Assembly (NCBI RefSeq): GCF_002994745.2
Contig: NC_037092.1
Span: forward strand, 70,655,823-70,719,822
Length of the DNA: 64,000 bases
Direction: 5' to 3'
DNA from: Rosa chinensis
Lineage: Eukaryota > Streptophyta > Magnoliopsida > Rosales > Rosaceae
Below the pieces are notes generated by a model. That model had not been told where the DNA came from and ran no database searches. It saw only the letters and a program-made list of their open reading frames with translations. The position numbers and the translations under genes were made by a program. This document shows, one piece after another, positions 32,109-43,711 of this stretch. The first letter of the stretch is position 1. Each line of letters begins with the position of its first letter.

Positions 32109-33566
32109 ATGGAGGACGACGCTGCCACCCTTGCACTCCACAACATGCCTCCTATTATCAACCATTATCATACTACTGCTCAAGACAACTCAGTGTTTCC
32201 AACTGGCGTTGCCTTGAATGAATCCAATTATACCATATGGGCACCTCTTATGAAGATGAGAATTGGAGCACGAGGAAAGGTCGGTTACCTCACTGAAGCT
32301 AGAGTTGCACCGCATGTAGATTCTGCTGAATTTGAAGTTTGGACCACGGAGAATGAAAAAGTGAAGAGTTGGCTAATTGATTCCATGGAGCCATCACTCA
32401 TGAATCGGTATATCCGACTTCCAACAACCAAAGATGTGTGGGAAGCCGTTGAGAAGACTTTTTATGATGATTCTGATGAAACAAGGATTTTTGAATTAAA
32501 TAAGAAGTGCTTTGGAGCAAAACAGAATGGCCAGACTCTTCCTACCTACTACAATAAATTGGTGGGAATGTTTCAGGAAATTGATCAGCGTATGGCTTCT
32601 CAAAATAACACAGTGGTTGCAGTTGTTCAAGAGACCACTGCCATGGCACGAATGCGAGTTCATATATTCCTTAGTGGACTCGATTCAGAGTATGATCAAG
32701 TCCGTGGTGAGATTCTGCGAAAAGACCCGAAATTTGATTTGGAACAAAGTTATGCATATGTTCGGAAGGTGCATTCTGAGAGGCAGGCAATAGGACACGC
32801 CTCTGAATCCTCTGCCATGGCTGTCCAACGTAAACAGGGACTCTCCTCAGGCTTCTCAATTCCTTCACAACATCGCCCTCCAGGTAAAACAAATCCATAT
32901 GTAGATACAAAGTGTCCAGTTTATGGAGATTTGGGTCATAGCAAGCAACGGTGTTATGAAGAGATTGGCTACCCTGATTGGTGAGATTTCACCAAGAAAC
33001 CGCGGAAGAATTTTGGAAAAGCTGTTGTGGCTACTACAGAGAAAACGCAGCCATCTAGTGCCTCCGCCAATGTAGCACAGTCAGGTATGAAGGGTAAGGA
33101 ATTTATGAATAGTTCTTGGATAATTGATATAGGTGCATCTGACCATATGACTAATGACCCGAGTCTCTTAGAAAAGCTACAACCCTCCTCTCAAAATATT
33201 GTTTTTACTGCTGACGGTACTCCAACTCCGGTTACAGCAGAAGGCTCTGTTGTCCTGTCTAATACATTGACCCTTGATTCTGTGTTGGTTGTTCCCTCAT
33301 TGGCATATAATCTCCTATCTGTTGGCCAAATTATTCTATCACTAGCATGTATTGTGACATTTTATCCCTCTTTCTGTGTGTTTCAGGACATTCTGACTCA
33401 GCGGATTCTTGGTTATGGTGTTAGAAGGGGGAAACTCTACTACTTGGATCTGACAGAGAGTGGAGAACAACAGTTGTTAGGACAAGTGAATCAGGTCAAT
33501 GGAGTAGAGAATGCTAAGGAAACAGTGTACGTGGCTATGGCATCGTCGTTTGAGTCATCTATCTTT
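32109..33566 (+). pseudogene. Copia gag and protease region
   Basis: Gag opens at ATG 32109 with the retrotransposon Copia N-terminal domain (NESNYTIWAPLMKMRI) and the UBN2-like part (VWEAVEKTFYDDSDETRIFE). The zinc knuckle reads CPVYGDLGHSKQRC: the second Cys is Tyr. TGA at 32982-32984 stands where a Trp is expected (GYPDW*DF). The frame resumes and gives the protease site as WIIDIGASDHM, with Ile where Thr is usual in DTGAS, and continues to RGKLYYLDL before a frameshift between about 33511 and 33566. Confidence 0.9.
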
Positions 33567-34314
33567 TAGTTATCTTAAGAAACTACAACCTCATTTGTTT
33601 TTGGTTGTTAGTGATTCTGATTTTCGTTGTGATGTATGTGAATTGGCTAAAAGTCATAGAATTTCGTATTCACCTAGTCTTAATAAAAGTCCCATTCCCT
33701 TTATGAAGATTCATTCAGATGTCTGGGGTCCTGCCAAGATCCCTTCTCTTTCTGGAGCTCGGTACTATGTGACTTTTATTGATGATTGTACTCGTATGAC
33801 TTGGGTATCTCTGTTAAAGAACAAGAGTGATGTATGTTCCATGTTCCAAGATTTTCATAAAATGGTGTCCACGCAATACGAACAGTCTATTCGTATTTTC
33901 TAGTCTGACAATGGTGGTGAATATGTCAATGGCCCTATGCAGGAGTTTATGCAATCTCATGGAATTCGACATCAGACTTCAAACTCATGTACTCCTCAAC
34001 AGAATGGATTGGCAGAAAGAAAGAATCGACAGTTACTTGAAGTTGTCCGTGCTTCTTTGTTTGGCATGCATGTACCTCGTGAATATTGGGGAGAAGCTAT
34101 GACGTTCGCCGCCTACCTCATTAATCGTACTCCTTCTCGGGTAATTGAATTTCAAAATCCTCAGCAGCAACTTCAGAAACTTCTGTCACTTCCTTCGCTA
34201 CCAAATCTTGAACCTCGCGTGTTTGGGTGTGTAGCCTATGTCCACATTCCCAAGCCTCAACGTAGCAAGCTTGATCCTCATGCCTGTAAGTGTATGTTTG
34301 TTGGTTATGCATAA
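33511..34314 (+). pseudogene. Copia integrase
   Basis: After the frameshift: WLWHRRLSHLSFSYLKKL and CDVCELAKSHR (the HHCC zinc finger), then the DDE core: HSDVWGPAKI, FIDDCTRMTWV, SDNGGEYVN and NGLAERKNRQLLE. TAG at 33901-33903 interrupts before SDNGG (a Gln is usual there), and TAA at 34312-34314 ends the frame in the C-terminal region. Confidence 0.9.
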
Positions 34315-34534
34315 TTTCAAAAGGGTTATTGTTGTTATGATCCCCTTACTCGCACAATGTATGTTTCTCTTGATGTGGCGTTTTGCGAATTTGAGCCTTA
34401 TTATTCAGGGGAGTTTCCACATCTTCCCTTCAGGGGGAGAGAAACTCTGAAGGAAATTCTAGGGATTTATTTGCATTTGAAGAATTTGAAGATTTAGAGG
34501 CCTTGGAGTCCAAATTTGGAGTTGGGCAAATATT

Positions 34535-35130
34535 AGTTGACAACGACATTGATGTTGAGGCAAGAAACGAAAAGGAAGTGGGAGAGGCAGGAAACGAAAA
34601 GAAAGTGGGCGCTGGACCATAGGCGTGGGATACTCGGATGGAGATGGTGGCCTGACCGTGGGGTCCTCAAGTGAAGGAGGTGACTCGGATGGAGATGGTG
34701 GCCTGACCGTGGGACCCTCAAGTCAAGTAGGTGATCTGATGGAAGGTAGAAAAGTCAGTGGACCTGTGGGGCCCTCAGATGGGCAGCTTTTTGGCTCTCC
34801 AAGCTCTCCAAGCCAACGGCTTGGCTCCATCCGGTCATCTGGATTCAGCCAACCACGTGACAACGATATTGATGTTGAGGAAAGAAACGAAAAGGAAGTG
34901 GGAGAGGCAGGAAAAGAAAAGAAAATGGGCGCTAGACCCGTAGGCTTGGGATACTCGGATGGAGATGGTGGCCTGATCGTGGGGCCCTCAAGTCAAGTAG
35001 GTGATCTGATGGAAGGTAGAAAAGTCAGTGGACCTGTGGGGCCCTCAGATGGGCAGCTTTTTGGCTTTCCAAGCTCTCCAAGCCAACGGCTTGGCTCCAG
35101 CTGGTCATCTGGATTCAGCCAACAACGTGA
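34535..35130 (+). repeat. long tandem duplication in the Copia linker
   Basis: Two units start near 34535 and 34857, each with 'gatattgatgttgagg'-like starts, 'tcggatggagatggtggcct' and 'ggcccct/ggggccctcagatgggcag' blocks. The first unit also has an inner duplication around 34630-34720. In protein it gives [11 protein letters not shown] repeats. It lies between integrase and RT, a variable linker in Copia. Confidence 0.8.
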
Positions 35131-37132
35131 CAAACTAGTTAATGCCGATGCTCCAAGTCAACATCATGATTTGTCAGATGCAAGACAGCAACATGTCACT
35201 ATACAGCTCCAAAGTGGTCTTGATTTGTCAAACAGAGAAGTTATGCGCCAAGAGATTGACACACAATTTGAGGGTAACAATGATGCATTAATGCATTCTG
35301 AACAGAAGACTCAGAACCCTCGTTTACCAGAGTTATTCCCCCTCTCTGCATCATCAACTGAAGAATCTGCTGCAAGTGTTCCTTCTCAGGTACCTTTAAT
35401 TTCAAACGAATTATCTAGGGTAGGTAATATTGAGTCTAGGAGATCACAGAGGGCTACTAAGGGTATTCCTAAGAAACAATATAAACCAGACATCAAAACC
35501 AAAGCTAAGTATCCTATAGCTAATTATATGTCTAACCATAGGTTGTCTGGGTCACATGCACTTGTTGTCGATCAATTATCCACTGTATCTATTCCTAGTA
35601 GTGTACAGGAAGCTTTGGCAGATCCTAAGTGGACTCAAGCGATGAATGAAGAACTAGAGGCTTTGCAGAAAAACTTGACTTGGGATGTTGTGACGATGCC
35701 TGCTGGAAAGAAAACTGTTGGATGCCGATGGGTGTTTACAGTAAAACTTAAAGCTGATGGGAGCATTGACAGGTACAAGGCCAGATTAGTCGCCAAAGGT
35801 TACACTCAGCGCTATGGAATTGATTATGAGGAGACATTTGCCCCTGTAGCAAAGATCAATACTGTTCAAATCTTGATTTCACTTGCAACAACTAAAGATT
35901 GGCCTCTACATCAGTTTGATGTGAAGAATGCATTCCTCAATGGTAACTTGGAGGAAGAAGTGTATATGGACATACCGCCAGGAGTTAAAAATTTTCCTTA
36001 TGATACTGGCAAGGTTTGTAAGTAGAAAAAGTCTCTTTATGGATTGAAGCAATCTCCAAGATCTTGGTTTGGAAAATTCTCGAAATCTATGAGGACGTTT
36101 GGGTATAAACAAAGCAACTCAGATCACACTTTGTTCATGAAACGTCGTCAGGGTAAGATTACCGCACTGATTGTATATGTTGATGATATGATTGTCACAG
36201 GGGATGACTTCAAAGAGATGGAAGCTCTACAAAAATATCTTTCTAAAGAGTTCGAGATGAAGGATCTTGGGCAATTAAAGTATTTTCTTGGAATAGAGGT
36301 TGCAAGGTCTAAAAAAGGGATTTCGTTGTCCCAACGTAAGTACGTGCTTGACTTGTTAGCTGAAACCGGGATGCTTGACTGTAATCCTATTGAGACACCG
36401 ATCGAGATGAACCACAACCTTGCTATCTTTCCGGATCAAGTTCCAACTGATAAAGGGAGGTACCAATTTCTAGTAGGGAGGCTTATTTATCTTTCACATA
36501 CTAGTCCTGATATTGTTTATGCTGTGAGTGTGGTTAGTCAGTTTATGCATTGTCCAAGTGAAGAGCATATGGAAACAGTATATCGTATTTTGAGATATCT
36601 TAAGATGGCACCTGGAAGAGGTTTGTTATTTGAAATAAAAGGTGAGTTGGATGTTGTAGGGTACACGGATGCAGACTGGGCTGGTGATAAGACAGACAGA
36701 CGATCCACATCTGGATATTTTACATTTGTTGGAGGAAATCTGGTGACTTGGCGCAGCAAGAAACAGAAGGTTGTTGCTAGGTCAAGTGCTGAAGTTGAGT
36801 TTCGAGGTATGGCACATGGTGTCTGTGAGATGTTGTGGATTCGTAATGTGTTGAAAGATTTGGGTTTTAAACTCAAGAAACCTTTGGACCTGCATTGTGA
36901 TAATACGTCTGCTATTGAGATTGCTCACAACCCGGTTCAGCATGATCGGACTAAGCATGTGGAAGTAGATCGACATTTCATTAAGGAAAATCTTGACAGA
37001 AAGGTTATTTGTTTTCCTTTTGTGTATACAGCAGATCAACTAGCAGATGTTCTTACGAAAGGAGTGTCAAGGAAAGTGTTTGACAACTCAATTGACAAGT
37101 TAGGCATGATCGACATCTATGCACCAACTTGA
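34625..37132 (+). pseudogene. Copia reverse transcriptase and RNase H
   Basis: RT starts at about 35620 ([55 protein letters not shown]). TAG at 36023-36025 interrupts KVCK*KKSLYGLKQSPRSWF. The remainder from 36044 to 37132 is open and has the catalytic YVDDMIVTG, KYFLGIEV and the RNase H domain (GYTDADWAGD, SSAEVEFRGM, LHCDNTSAI), ending at the PPT. One stop therefore separates two otherwise good halves. Confidence 0.93.
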
Positions 37133-37139
37133 GGGGGAG

Positions 37140-37313
37140 TGTAGAATATTCTGTAAATATTTACTTTCCTTGTCCATATAGATTTCGTCTCTCTATATAA
37201 TTGTAGGAGATCGTTTTCTTTTAGGATTACTCTTGTATCACTTTATAAACCCTATTCTTTGAGGGTAGATATTATTGAAGCATTCCAAACATATTGAATT
37301 CTTATTTTCTACT
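37140..37313 (+). repeat. Copia 3' LTR
   Basis: Same length as the 5' LTR and about 97% identical by eye; preceded by the PPT. Confidence 0.95.
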
Positions 37314-37318
37314 GTTAT

Positions 37319-38454
37319 GTAACTAGATATGTTAGAACTTAAATCAGTAATCATGCAATGGATAAACCTGTTGTCAAGTTTAATGATATCAACCTTAGCA
37401 ATTCTATTATTCCCAAGAAGAATCAAACCACCGCATTATCCATCAGTAGGAATCACAAAAGAGTCATTAAAAGGAAGTTTCCTAGTCTAATTTAAAATAG
37501 TAGCAGATACCCTAGTATCCAAGATACACAGTAAATCTATATAAAAACAGGAAACACAAAATTGGGTTTGTGCCACAAAACCCTCACAGGCACTCCCCCT
37601 ACTATTCTAACTCATAAGCTGCATGGTTTCTAAATTTTGGGATAAGAGGTGCTGCCCTCCTCCGCATTGGCCTCAGCCATGCTCTAGTCCTCAGCCATGT
37701 CCCTAGTACGCTTCTTGGATCCTGTGCTCATGTCAGAGTTATCAATCCTAAAAACTAAAGCCCTCTTGCCCTCAACAATCTTGATATCAAACTCATTCTG
37801 ATTATCACTGTTGCCAATATAATCCGACCCTCTTGCATCACTAAAATTTTCAAATTGCAAGTGAAGTGGTTCCACTACATCCTTAGGGGAATAGATTTCC
37901 TCAAGACAGTGGTTAACCACAATAGCATCATAGTCATATAATTTAGCTATTTCATGAAAGTTAGAAAAGGAATGTAAGGAATTATCATTGTTAAAAAGAG
38001 AGCTCACCGCCTCCTCATGTCTAGTGGATACATCTTTCTTGGAACCATTATTAGAGCTCTCTTCTTCCTTGTCACTGATGATGATAGTCTTCTGTCATTC
38101 AGCAACATTCTTAAAAGAAATACCTGGTTTAACCAAAGAGTCTTTCTTAGCATCTAAAAAGGCCTGCCCTTTGTCCTTCTTGCTGGTACCTGCTCCAACC
38201 ACGTTCCCATCCTGATTGTCACTTGTGGCAGCTGTGAATTTGGAGGTAGCCCTATTCCTGCGACGAACATAGGTCCATCCAGGAGAAGGAGGGTTCAAGT
38301 TTGCATTATTGATTCTCTCCTCTTCACCTTCCACTTCAGCCTTGGCTGGTTAAGGGAAATAGACCATCACATTCTCATAAGCAAGAGCTTGAATTTCTGG
38401 ATTCACCTCCATCCCGTCAGGCTCCACATCATTGTCATCTTCCTCTTTGTCCAC
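37319..38454 (-). pseudogene. LINE 5' segment: ORF1-like region and start of endonuclease
   Basis: From 38334 downward on the minus strand the reading gives GWTYVRRRNRATSKF and a Ser/Asp/Lys-rich tail, then a frame at 38007-37684 (acidic, then KKRTRDMAED), and at 37426-37319 ILLGNNRIAKVDIIKLDNRF, typical of an early part of the L1 endonuclease. Stops interrupt it. The ORF1 RNA-binding domain proper is not obvious. The upstream end is cut at 38455 by the truncated LARD LTR. Confidence 0.7.
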
Positions 38455-39870
38455 TGTTTGGCTCCAAAACCAATCTGCTTACAAACAGTCTCTTTTGAGC
38501 GTGCGCAAGCATGCCAGCACCGTTCGGGTGCAGTCGTCGGAGAATCTCTTGACCTGACTTCTTCTCAAACGCTGTGGATGAGGAGAGCACCAACCTCGTC
38601 ATAGGGTTCTTTTTTTGCCTTTCGGGAAAGGATTTCTTGCCTTATGGGTAAGGATTTGTGTTGGGTCACCGAATCGATACTCAACATTGTAGGTTTAGCA
38701 GAGCGAAAATCACTGGGAAGTGGGGAGAACTTGCTAAAGCGTGACTTTAGCTTGGCTGGTTTGCGAGGACGTTACCCTTGCTTAGCTGGTTCCGTAACCT
38801 CTGTGGTCGCGGTACTACAATCGGCTCCCGAGGAGACGAGGACCGAAGTACGTTGACAGAGGGTTTGGTGGCATTGATAGTCGGCTCCATTGGAGACTAG
38901 GACTTGGAGTGTGGTCACCAGTAAGAGAAGGAGAGGGGTTGCTCCAGAGAGACTTGGATAATCATAGAGATGTATTGATGAATTGTCTGTTTACTTCGTC
39001 GTAGCCTCTATATATAAGCTGCCTAGCCAAAGTGGTTGGCCTTAAACAAATCATGATGGAGTACTAATGGAATTATGGCAGGTTTAATGGAATTATGGTA
39101 GGTTTTCCAATTAAGCACTTAATGGAATCATGATAGGTTTTCCTTATTGGCCACCCTGAAATGTAGTTGAATGCTTCCCCCGTACATGCCATATTCCTTA
39201 ATTGAATGGAGTATGAATATTCGCACGGGCGTGCCTTTTCTTGCAGCTTGCATAATCTTCCATAATTTTGCAGGTAGGCTTTATTTAGTCTCTAAATAAT
39301 ATATTTCGAACTTGTCGACAATATATAGCTTGAGCCACTGACATTGGCTCAATTTCTCCAAGACACGCCTTGTCAGGTCAAAATACTCATTTCAGGTTCA
39401 AACATTGTCCCCCAGACCTGGAAGTCAAAGGTCTTCATCTTGACTAAAGAGGTCTTGAATCAGCACTGCTCTTATAATGTCGTTGCTCCAAAGCCACTTG
39501 TATTGGCTTGACTGAAATTACTTGATTGATTCCATATAGGCCTCTAAATAGGCCATAAAGCTTGAATGCCACAATCTGAATTGCCTTTGTCATGAAATGA
39601 CGCTTTCTTTGCCAACTTTATTGCCCCCCATGTATCTGATGTCTGGTATGCAGTGAATTGGCTAATAAAGCCACAGATTGGCTTTCCAAGGCCACAACTT
39701 AATTGATAATTAAGTTGGCCATGGCTTAATTGGTGATATGCATGACAACGTCCAGAGTCATAAAAGCTACATGCATGATAATTGAGCTAACCATTTTGAG
39801 CATAATTTTGATCACTTTCATGATCGTGGTAGCGTCCTGTTGGATCATAATTCATATACATATTTGTCCC
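38455..39870 (-). mobile_element. truncated second copy of the LARD element
   Basis: 38455-39404 is an LTR (950 bp): starts TGTTTGGCTCC, ends GGTTCAAACA and shares long blocks with 5515-7127. It is followed by the same PPT-side interior (39405 on, 'ttgtcccccagacctgg') and a short remnant of the 435-residue frame (about 39660-39790, 'aataaagccaca.attggct'). The rest of the interior and the second LTR are absent. The LTR itself lacks most of U3 (between about 39000 and 39270) relative to the full copy. Confidence 0.8.
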
Positions 39871-40018
39871 CCAAAAAATGGAAATTACTTGTTCTAAAGT
39901 CCAAATTTAATGTTGACTAATCCAATTTCATTATTTCCCTAATTTTGTATTTTTGCTTAACCTTTGTGTTTATTTATATATATTTATTATGTTTTTCCTA
40001 TCATGCTAGGAAATGATG
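39871..40018. other. AT-rich gap, nothing recognised
   Basis: Runs from the end of the truncated LARD to the solo-LTR target site. It may be the outer end of the LTR that resumes at 43712, but I cannot prove it. Confidence 0.3.
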
Positions 40019-40350
40019 GAGAATGTAATATCCCGAAAATTCCAAATTAAATTCCATGGATTTTTAGAAATGATTTCACGGTAGTGGGAGCGAGTACGAA
40101 GCTTGGATAAGTTGTGGAAGTAGTTTGAACGATTTTATTTTCGAAAACGAACGTTTTTTTAGGGAGTCGTGAAAGTTGACTTTTTATACGTTCAAAATTT
40201 TGGAAAACTTCCTTCATGAAAGTTGTAGAGCTCGTCGATACGATCTTGTGCATATGCGGAAAGCAATATTCGGAGTTCGTATGAATTAGTTATGAAGTTT
40301 GGAAGAAGTTTCCATTTTAGTATAAAGCTACTATTTTTGGAAAGAGAGAA

Positions 40351-40648
40351 TTTTAAGAACAGTGCATGAACTTAAGGCCACTCCGAATTTTGGTGCCCAA
40401 CATTTATATAACCCAAAATAAGTACATGAACTTTTAATCCCGACCCAGTTTTCATACATGCCGTCACTAACACCGTTAACATCTATGCCACGTGGCATAT
40501 TAATAAGGCATAGGTGTTAACGGTGTTAGTGACGGCATGTATGAAAACTGGGTCGGGATTAAAAGTTCATGTACTTATTTTGGGTTTTATAAACGTTGGG
40601 CACCAAAATTTGGAGTGGCCTTAAGTTCATGTACTGTTCTTAAAAATT
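40351..40648. mobile_element. foldback MITE in the solo LTR
   Basis: Almost the whole 298 bp is one inverted repeat: left TTAAGAACAGTGCATGAACT pairs with right AGTTCATGTACTGTTCTTAA, and the arms meet around 'gccacgtggc' at 40487-40496. No coding sequence. The surrounding LTR sequence has no counterpart of it in the LTRs at 19931 and 26022, so it is a later insertion. Superfamily unknown. Confidence 0.85.
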
Positions 40649-41669
40649 TCCCTTTTGGAAATTTTCCAAAAATATCCCATTTTCCCATTTTGGAAAGCTG
40701 CCGACTTTTCTCTCTCTCTCCCCTCTCTCCCGAGCCCTGAAACTGGGTTTTCTTTGCCGGCCTTATTCTTGCTCCACAAACCACCAATCCTCACCAAACT
40801 TCTTCCATCGTGTTCGCCTCTTCCTTGTGCAGCTGCCAATGGCAACCTTGAGCCACGTCACGGCCGGTAACTGCTGCTACAAGTCCGAACCGGTTTGAGT
40901 TCGATTTTACTCATCTCGAGTTTTCGGCCACCATTCTTTAAGTTTCTTGGCTTGTTGAACTCGCCTCAACCTCCTGATCATGCTCCAAGGAGGATCGCAC
41001 CAGGTGTGAATGATTTCACGTTTGTCGGACCTCAACCCTTCTAGATAGGAAAATAACCTTTCGATAGGGATATCTCGAGTTACAGACCACCATTCTTTAT
41101 GATTTTTGGCCTGATAAACTCACCTCGAGTTTCTGAACAAGTCTACAGAAAGGATCGAAGCGAGTGGTGGACGTTTTTACATCAAACTCGAGCTCGCCGG
41201 TTTCTGCAGATTCTCGCTGGTTTCTACAAATTCTCGCCTGTTTCTGGAAATTTTCCTGCCAAATCCAACTGTTCAAGGTAATTTCCGACCACTTCCTTTC
41301 GTTTTTAGACTTCATGCTAGTTAGGAAAGTTGTTAAGCTTGATGAGATGAAGAAGAGCAGCCTGGCCCCGACGCCATTGGCGTTGGTCGGCGGTGGCTTT
41401 GCCCCTAAATCCTGCTGCCCTTTCCGGCCACCTCCGAGAGTCACAAGAATTTTTTCTTTGCATTTTTAGATTCTATAATTCAATATGATCTTTTCGATAT
41501 ATTATACACAATTTTTGGATATCGTATGATTAAGTTATGAATTTTTACGTTTCAATTGATTTCGATCGTTCGATTTGTGATCTGTGAAGATCAGACAGTC
41601 CGATGGACTTGTAGTTTTGATATGTTGATCGTATGACTGTCCCGATGACTTTGTGTGGTCACGGGCAAA

Positions 41670-41896
41670 GATCAGACCGTTGGATCTCTGTGTAATTGTG
41701 AAACAGTGATTCAGAAGGCGATTCGTGAGAATCCGACCGTCGGATTTTCATATAAAATTATGGAGATGTTAGTAAGGGCAATTCAGGAAGTTCTGACCGT
41801 TCGATCTTCGTGATAATTTTGGAGGATGATCCTAAGGGCAATCCATGAGGATCTGACCCTTGGATCATCATTTAATTTCGATCCGACCGTTGGATC
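41670..41896. repeat. phased near-palindromes in the solo LTR
   Basis: GATCAGACCGTTGGATC at 41670, then 41730 (AATCCGACCGTCGGATT), 41790, 41850 and 41880: spacing 60, 60, 60, 30, the mirror of the other LTRs as expected from the opposite orientation. Confidence 0.85.
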
Positions 41897-42259
41897 ATCG
41901 TTTAAGTACGTTTATGAGTTGTTGGCTAAGTTAAGATCATTATTGGATTAGGTGATCGATGGATTGATTTGGCGGACGATTCGTAAAATTGTTGTTTGAG
42001 CTATTAAGAAGACGCAGCTGGATTAGAGGTGAGTACACCTCACGTGGTTCATATTACAAACCGAATACATTTAATTACTTTATTTTTGTCGTAATTGTGT
42101 GAAAATATTTGTGGAATAAATATTTGTTTTAAATCATATGGACTTGATCAAACTACGGTCCATAGGTAAGTAAGATGATTTTAACTATACAAATGAATTT
42201 AACGATTTTTATGCTTGAACTATAGTTGGTATTAGTGCTCATCCCCGAGCGGATGATTA

Positions 42260-42286
42260 CGTGTGTGTGTGTGTGTGTGTGTGTGT
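42260..42286. repeat. (GT)n microsatellite
   Basis: About 13 GT units within the solo LTR. Confidence 0.9.
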
Positions 42287-42922
42287 ATTTAAGTGATTTT
42301 ATACGGAATGGTGTGACATTGAGATATGTGGATTTTCAATGATTTCATTTATATACTTGGTTGAAACAATTATTTGCCATGAATATTTATGATAATTGGT
42401 ATTGTTGTGAGTAAATCGCACATGGTTCATTTACGAACAGAAATTCAAAGATTTATGTCCAATTGTGAATGTGTGGAAATTATTTTAAAAAAAAATAAAG
42501 ATTTGTCTTGAAATAATATGAACTCGATCGACTACGGTTCATGGCGCTGTGGCTCACAGGTAAGAAAATGAATTTAAGTATAAAATGAATTTACTTATTT
42601 GTGTTATACAATTATGTTACATATGTTTTCAAATGAGGATATTCCTAAGTGTATGTCTCTTTATGTGGGTGTACATATACATATATGATCTATAATTCAA
42701 AAAGATTGTATTTTGTGGATTTGATTATGTCTGAAAAGTACAGTTATGAAGCCGGGTGATTATTACAACTCCGTGCTTAAGTGAATTACTGGTAAAGGTG
42801 TTTTGGTGTTATGAGAAGTTAAGCTGTGGGCCATAGTCCCTTCAGATAGTGCACTATTATACTCATAGGAAGGAAGTAGCCGACCTTGGGTATACATACT
42901 TTGGTAGAGTCCTCAGTATGCT

Positions 42923-43066
42923 GCGGCTTACCCGTACTTTGGGTATAGTACATTGGACCCTAGTACGTGGATTTATGATTTGCTACCAGTTAATCTGGCT
43001 CACCCGTGCTTTGGGTGTAGTACGTTGGACCCTAGCACGTGGATTTATGATTTATTACCAGTTAAA
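42923..43066. repeat. 74-bp tandem duplication in the solo LTR
   Basis: Two units (42923 and 42997) with 'cacgtggatttatgattt' type cores. It sits in the part of the LTR where the related LTRs carry their unrelated 56-bp array. Confidence 0.85.
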
Positions 43067-43711
43067 CCCTAAAATGTACTTATATTATTTTGATCAAATA
43101 TCTGTCTGTGATATATTATTAATATGTGAAGGTGTTAGTGAAAAGAGAATTAAGCATGCATTGCTTTAATGTTACTTCACATATTAATGTTGCAATATTT
43201 GTTGGTTGTAATCAGTCAGAGTTCTAGTCTGTCTGCCAAATGTTGAGTTTTAAAAGAGAGTATCGAGAGTATTCTTTCTTTTATGTTTCTGTAAATTTTG
43301 GTGTTACTTGTGAGTGTGTGGTTGTTTACTTGAGTTATAAGAATTGTAATTTAATAATTAACAGTTCATTCTTGTTTACTCATACGAGCTGTCAAAAGCT
43401 TCCCGGGTTTGGTGTGTAGCGGGTAATCCTACAGGTCAGGAGAATCAGGGCAGTGATCGTGCGGTTTAGAGTATTAGTATTGGATTTACAGCATTTGTTT
43501 TTGTGAGGAGTGTTATGCTCATTTGAGCTTTACAATTTGATTTGGTGAGAGTGTGCTGTAATAAGTAACTTGAGGATTTGGTTTATGAAATATTAAGAGG
43601 TGTAAGGTGTGGTTATTTTTTAGAAAAAAATTCTGAGCATATGAACAGGGTATTTGAGTTTCACGTTTCGAATATAAATTACTTATTCAGAATTCGGGGC
43701 GTGACCGAGAA

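Larger units (their letters stand above)
31535..37313 (+). mobile_element. Ty1/Copia LTR retrotransposon, degraded
   Basis: Complete by structure: 5-bp duplication GTTAT (31530-31534 and 37314-37318), short LTRs 31535-31708 and 37140-37313 (174 bp each, about six differences by eye), PBS TGGTATCAGAGC at 31709 and PPT GAGGGGGAG at 37131-37139. Gene order gag, protease, integrase, RT, RNase H is Copia order. Several stops and frameshifts make it non-autonomous. It sits in the LINE endonuclease region. Confidence 0.95.
18523..38454 (-). mobile_element. LINE (L1-type non-LTR retrotransposon), split by nested insertions
   Basis: Four minus-strand pieces follow the order of one L1-type element: 37319-38454 (ORF1 part and start of the endonuclease), 31281-31534 (endonuclease end), 28627-30143 (reverse transcriptase) and 18523-19930 (RT end, zf-RVT, RNase H, 3' end). 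The gaps are filled exactly by elements with target duplications of LINE sequence: AAGAG around 19931-28621, TTAATATCAGG around 30144-31269 and GTTAT around 31535-37313. The 3' end shows a short T run on the plus strand at about 18527-18533. The 5' end meets the truncated LARD LTR at 38455. Confidence 0.85.
40024..43706 (+). mobile_element. solo LTR related to the homeobox-carrying element, reverse orientation
   Basis: Flanked by GAGAA on both sides (40019-40023 and 43707-43711). Starts TGTAATATCCCGAAAATTCC and ends GAATTCGGGGCGTGACC, the reverse-complement of the LTRs at 19931/26022 in diverged form; no interior is present, so it is a solo LTR left by recombination. Its 3.7 kb length includes a 298-bp foldback MITE (40351-40648), the phased near-palindromes (41670-41896), a GT microsatellite and a 74-bp duplication. 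Confidence 0.85.

Noticed and set aside
41097..41444. Frames in the solo LTR (both strands, about 100 residues)
   Set aside because: They correspond to the GC-rich part of the LTR that is also present in the other LTRs with shifts; not coding.
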